Assembly: GCA_000431775.1 (NCBI GenBank)
Contig: FR888184.1
Span: 1 to 5,710 of the forward strand
Source: Clostridium sp. CAG:413
Lineage (GTDB): Bacteria > Bacillota > Clostridia > Oscillospirales > Acutalibacteraceae
Reading direction: 5' to 3'
Length of the DNA stretch: 5,710 nt
Both the position numbers and the translations under genes were made by a program. This document shows, piece after piece, positions 3,411-5,710 of the stretch. The notes beneath the pieces were generated by a model. The model saw nothing but the letters and a program-made list of their open reading frames with translations, was not told where the DNA came from and did no database searches. Each line of letters begins with the position of its first letter. The first letter of the stretch is position 1.

Positions 3411-5710
3411 TCATCGTATTCCGATGCTGTCGAATATACGCTTGAGGAAGCGAATGATTTTGTCGATGATAATTTTGATATTCGCCCTGATAAGCGCAAA
3501 TCTTGTCTTGAGATTCGCAAGGGCAAGGTCGGAATTCAGCTTTGCCTCATCCTCTGGAATGTCTCTGCCGATTATGACGGGTGCGCAGCTGTCGCTGTGA
3601 CCATCCCCCCATTCGTTTTTGATGTTCTTCCACTGATCCTTATTTCCTCTGAAATAGATCAAAGCCAGGCTGTCATATCTGTCGAAATGCGGCGAATACA
3701 TCAGGGAAGCGGGCAGGCTGATAACATTGAGAGCGGTATTGGTGATGCTGTAATCCGATATCGCGGTAACGCCGTCGGGCACTCTGTAGCGGTCGCGCGG
3801 ACTGCCCTTCGGGTAGCAGAGCAGCTCGGTCATTTCTTTGTTATAAAGCACGCCGTATTCATCGCTCGCATACTGCTTGTTCGCGGGGTCAACATTTACG
3901 GCTGTGAGCCGATTGCCTCTGAAAGCGTCCCTGCACTCATCCACCGACGCAGGCACATTGACGACCTCGACCCTGCCGTTAATAGCCCTAGGATATACGG
4001 TGTATACGCCGTCGGGAATTGTGTATTCGGTGATCTTTGTGCCGTCGGGAAGCATAATGAGAGTCCTCATGTCTTTGGTAAAGAGCGCGCCGCTCCCGTC
4101 GCTCGCATAATTCCTGTTCTCGGGCGATACGGTTATTTTTTCGAGTGAATTGCAATCGCCAAAAGCGCTATCCTCTATTTTTTCAACGCTTGCGGGGATA
4201 TAAACGCTCTTGAGTTCCGAATCGGCAAACGCTTCGAAGCCGATATAGGTAACTGTCTCGGGAATATTTATCTCCTTAAGAGAAGAATTCTCGAACAAGC
4301 CGTGGCTGATAACGGTCAGATTCTGCGGCAAATCAACTCTTTCCAACGCAGTGCTGTAGAATACAACAGTGCCGATTTCCGTTACACTGCTCGGAATGGT
4401 CAGGTCGGCGAGCTTACAGCAGTTGAAGAAAGCTCGGTCGCCTATTTCCTTAAGTCCATCACTGAGAACGACCTTTCTAAGGCTGACGCACTCATCAAAG
4501 GTTCTTCTTGCTATCACTTTTATACTGTTCGGCACAACGACGTCGGTCAATTCCCGTGCGTTAGCAAAAGCCGCCTCGGCTATAGCGGTCGTGCCCTCTT
4601 TTATCGCATATTCCCCGCTCAAATTCTCTGACGCGCGGATAAGGGCGTTGTCAATATAAAACACATTGCCGTCAAAATTGAAGGCGTTGTAAATGCCGCT
4701 GTCCTCAAACGCACCATAACCTAAATAAGTGACGCTGTCGGGAATGCTCACATCTATAAGACCGGTACAGTTGGAAAATGCATAATCGCCTATTGAGATC
4801 AGCCCGTCGGGCAGCCGCACCGCAGACAAGCCGTCGCAGCTTAGAAACGCACTATCACATAAGCCTGTAACCCCGGCGGGGAATGTGACCGAAGTCAGCC
4901 CATAGCATTCGTTAAACGCGGCGGACGCGACCAATGTTGTTCCCTGCTTTATCTCATATGCTCCGTCAATGGATTTCTCCGCGCTGATCAAGACGCTGTC
5001 AACATATAGCACTCCGTTCTCCCAATTGAGCTTGTCTTTATAGAGCGCCGTGCCGTCAAGAGCCTCGAATCCGATATCCGAAATGCCGCGCGGCAAGTTA
5101 ATGCTTTTAAGGTTGGTGCAGTTGTAGAAAGCTCTGTAACTTATCTCTTTGATGCTTTCGGGGATTTTGACTTTTTCGAGGTTTATACAATCGAGAAAAG
5201 CATAGAAGTCAATGGAAGTCACGCCTTCGGGTATAGTAATTTCCTCAAGGCTTTTACACCCCGCAAAGGCATTATGGCCTATGGATTTTACACCGTCGGG
5301 GATGTCTATTTTTTTGAGACTTTCGCATCCGTCGAAACAGTTGCTGCCTATCTCCGTCACGCCTGCGGGAATGTTTATCTCGGCGAGCTTTGAGCAATAG
5401 ATAAAAGCCGCATCGTCTATCTGCGTTATACTGTCAGGCAAGTTCAGCTTCGTTATGCCTTCACAGCTTCCGAATGCGCCAAACCGTCCGCCGAGTAATT
5501 CGGCGCTCGCGATCCTCTTGACGGGCACGCCGCCGATAGCGGCAGGCACTGTTATCTCGCCGGTTGCGCTCTCGTCGCATTTGATAAGCACCGCTCCGTC
5601 GCCCTCTATCTGAAAAGTCAGGAAACCCTCCTTTTCATAGGCCGCGGAGGCTATGCCGCCGAACATTGCAACGCTGCCGAAGAGCATTGCCATGCACATC
5701 AGCACAGCCA
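3411..5710 (-). CDS. BspA-like leucine-rich repeat (LRR_5) secreted surface protein, 5' end beyond window
   Basis: The frame ends at TGA 3411-3413 and stays open to the right edge. A GTG at 5705 gives 764 residues (numbering used here), but that start leaves no basic n-region, so the true start is probably just upstream, outside the window. Seen: a signal peptide core (residues 3-18) and likely cleavage after ASA at 19-21. From C81 an LRR solenoid follows with exact 23-residue spacing (C81, 104, 127, 150, 173, 196; then 267, 290, 313; then ~383-517), consensus C--L--I-IP--V--IG--AF. Two related blocks interrupt it (219-266, 336-383). Residues 532-573 and 610-655 are two 'YASD-GVLY-K' blocks, and 683-713 matches the 'Y-G---QW--I' end piece of this family. 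A basic amphipathic helix (~725-761) closes the protein; no LPXTG motif. Family knowledge: BspA-type LRRs in anaerobes are linked to adhesion. No catalytic domain seen, and the ligand is unknown. Confidence 0.9.
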   Translation of the reverse strand, partial: AVLMCMAMLFGSVAMFGGIASAAYEKEGFLTFQIEGDGAVLIKCDESATGEITVPAAIGGVPVKRIASAELLGGRFGAFGSCEGITKLNLPDSITQIDDAAFIYCSKLAEINIPAGVTEIGSNCFDGCESLKKIDIPDGVKSIGHNAFAGCKSLEEITIPEGVTSIDFYAFLDCINLEKVKIPESIKEISYRAFYNCTNLKSINLPRGISDIGFEALDGTALYKDKLNWENGVLYVDSVLISAEKSIDGAYEIKQGTTLVASAAFNECYGLTSVTFPAGVTGLCDSAFLSCDGLSAVRLPDGLISIGDYAFSNCTGLIDVSIPDSVTYLGYGAFEDSGIYNAFNFDGNVFYIDNALIRASENLSGEYAIKEGTTAIAEAAFANARELTDVVVPNSIKVIARRTFDECVSLRKVVLSDGLKEIGDRAFFNCCKLADLTIPSSVTEIGTVVFYSTALERVDLPQNLTVISHGLFENSSLKEINIPETVTYIGFEAFADSELKSVYIPASVEKIEDSAFGDCNSLEKITVSPENRNYASDGSGALFTKDMRTLIMLPDGTKITEYTIPDGVYTVYPRAINGRVEVVNVPASVDECRDAFRGNRLTAVNVDPANKQYASDEYGVLYNKEMTELLCYPKGSPRDRYRVPDGVTAISDYSITNTALNVISLPASLMYSPHFDRYDSLALIYFRGNKDQWKNIKNEWGDGHSDSCAPVIIGRDIPEDEAKLNSDLALANLKTRFALIRANIKIIIDKIIRFLKRIFDSIGIR
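4155..5465 (-). repeat. LRR_5 solenoid of 23-residue (69 bp) units
   Basis: Residues 81 to ~517 of the LRR protein contain about fifteen units with the pattern C--L--I-IP--V--IG--AF--. The units differ enough in DNA to be old duplications. Units run in blocks of six (81-218), three (267-335) and about six (383-517), separated by two homologous 48-residue insertions that share the elements '(V/A)LI-A', 'Y-IK-GTT' and 'AAF'. Confidence 0.85.

Noticed and set aside
3597..4148. Plus-strand 183-codon open frame, and others at 4302-4631, 4369-4659 and 5212-5400
   Set aside because: All are antisense shadows of the LRR gene, whose minus-strand frame has an exact 23-residue repeat that cannot be accidental.

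Overview
The window holds two large secreted or cell-surface protein genes, both on the minus strand and both cut by a window edge, separated by a GC-rich, hairpin-rich intergenic region of about 318 bases. I see no RNA gene, transposase, CRISPR array or plus-strand gene. The protein styles point to a Clostridia-type member of the Bacillota, most likely a gut or rumen Ruminococcaceae/Oscillospiraceae-like lineage. These styles are BspA-type leucine-rich repeats, Listeria-Bacteroides (Flg_new) repeats, Cys/His surface repeats, Sec signal peptides ending in ASA-A, and GAGGAG ribosome binding sites. This lineage call is an inference from architecture, not from a marker gene.

Layout in the direction of transcription (right to left). 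(1) 5710-3411: a BspA-like leucine-rich repeat protein of at least 764 residues. It has a signal peptide whose first residues lie outside the window, a 23-residue-period LRR solenoid interrupted by two related 48-residue blocks, two 'GVLYNK'-type blocks, and a basic amphipathic C-terminal helix. (2) 3410-3093: a non-coding spacer with at least four GC-rich inverted repeats, a duplicated 10-base stretch containing the ribosome-binding sequence, and a plausible promoter with a palindrome in its spacer just before the next gene. (3) 3092-1 and beyond: one uninterrupted reading frame of 1030 codons that is open at the left edge. It contains a signal peptide, an M23/LytM-like metallopeptidase domain, two carbohydrate-binding-like jelly-roll modules each followed by a Flg_new repeat, seven tandem ~40-residue Cys/His repeats, a short Ca-loop-like motif and the start of an Ig-like domain.

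The two genes probably contribute separately to the cell envelope: one as an adhesion or display solenoid, the other as a possible peptidoglycan-acting or carbohydrate-targeted enzyme on a long stalk. Nothing shows that they form one operon; hairpins between them argue for at least partial uncoupling. The most interesting points are the mosaic base composition inside the second gene (an AT-rich enzyme/binding block between GC-richer ends), the seven-fold C-x9/10-C-x2-C-x12/13-H array, and the structured intergenic region. I did not find a clear previously undescribed multi-gene system.
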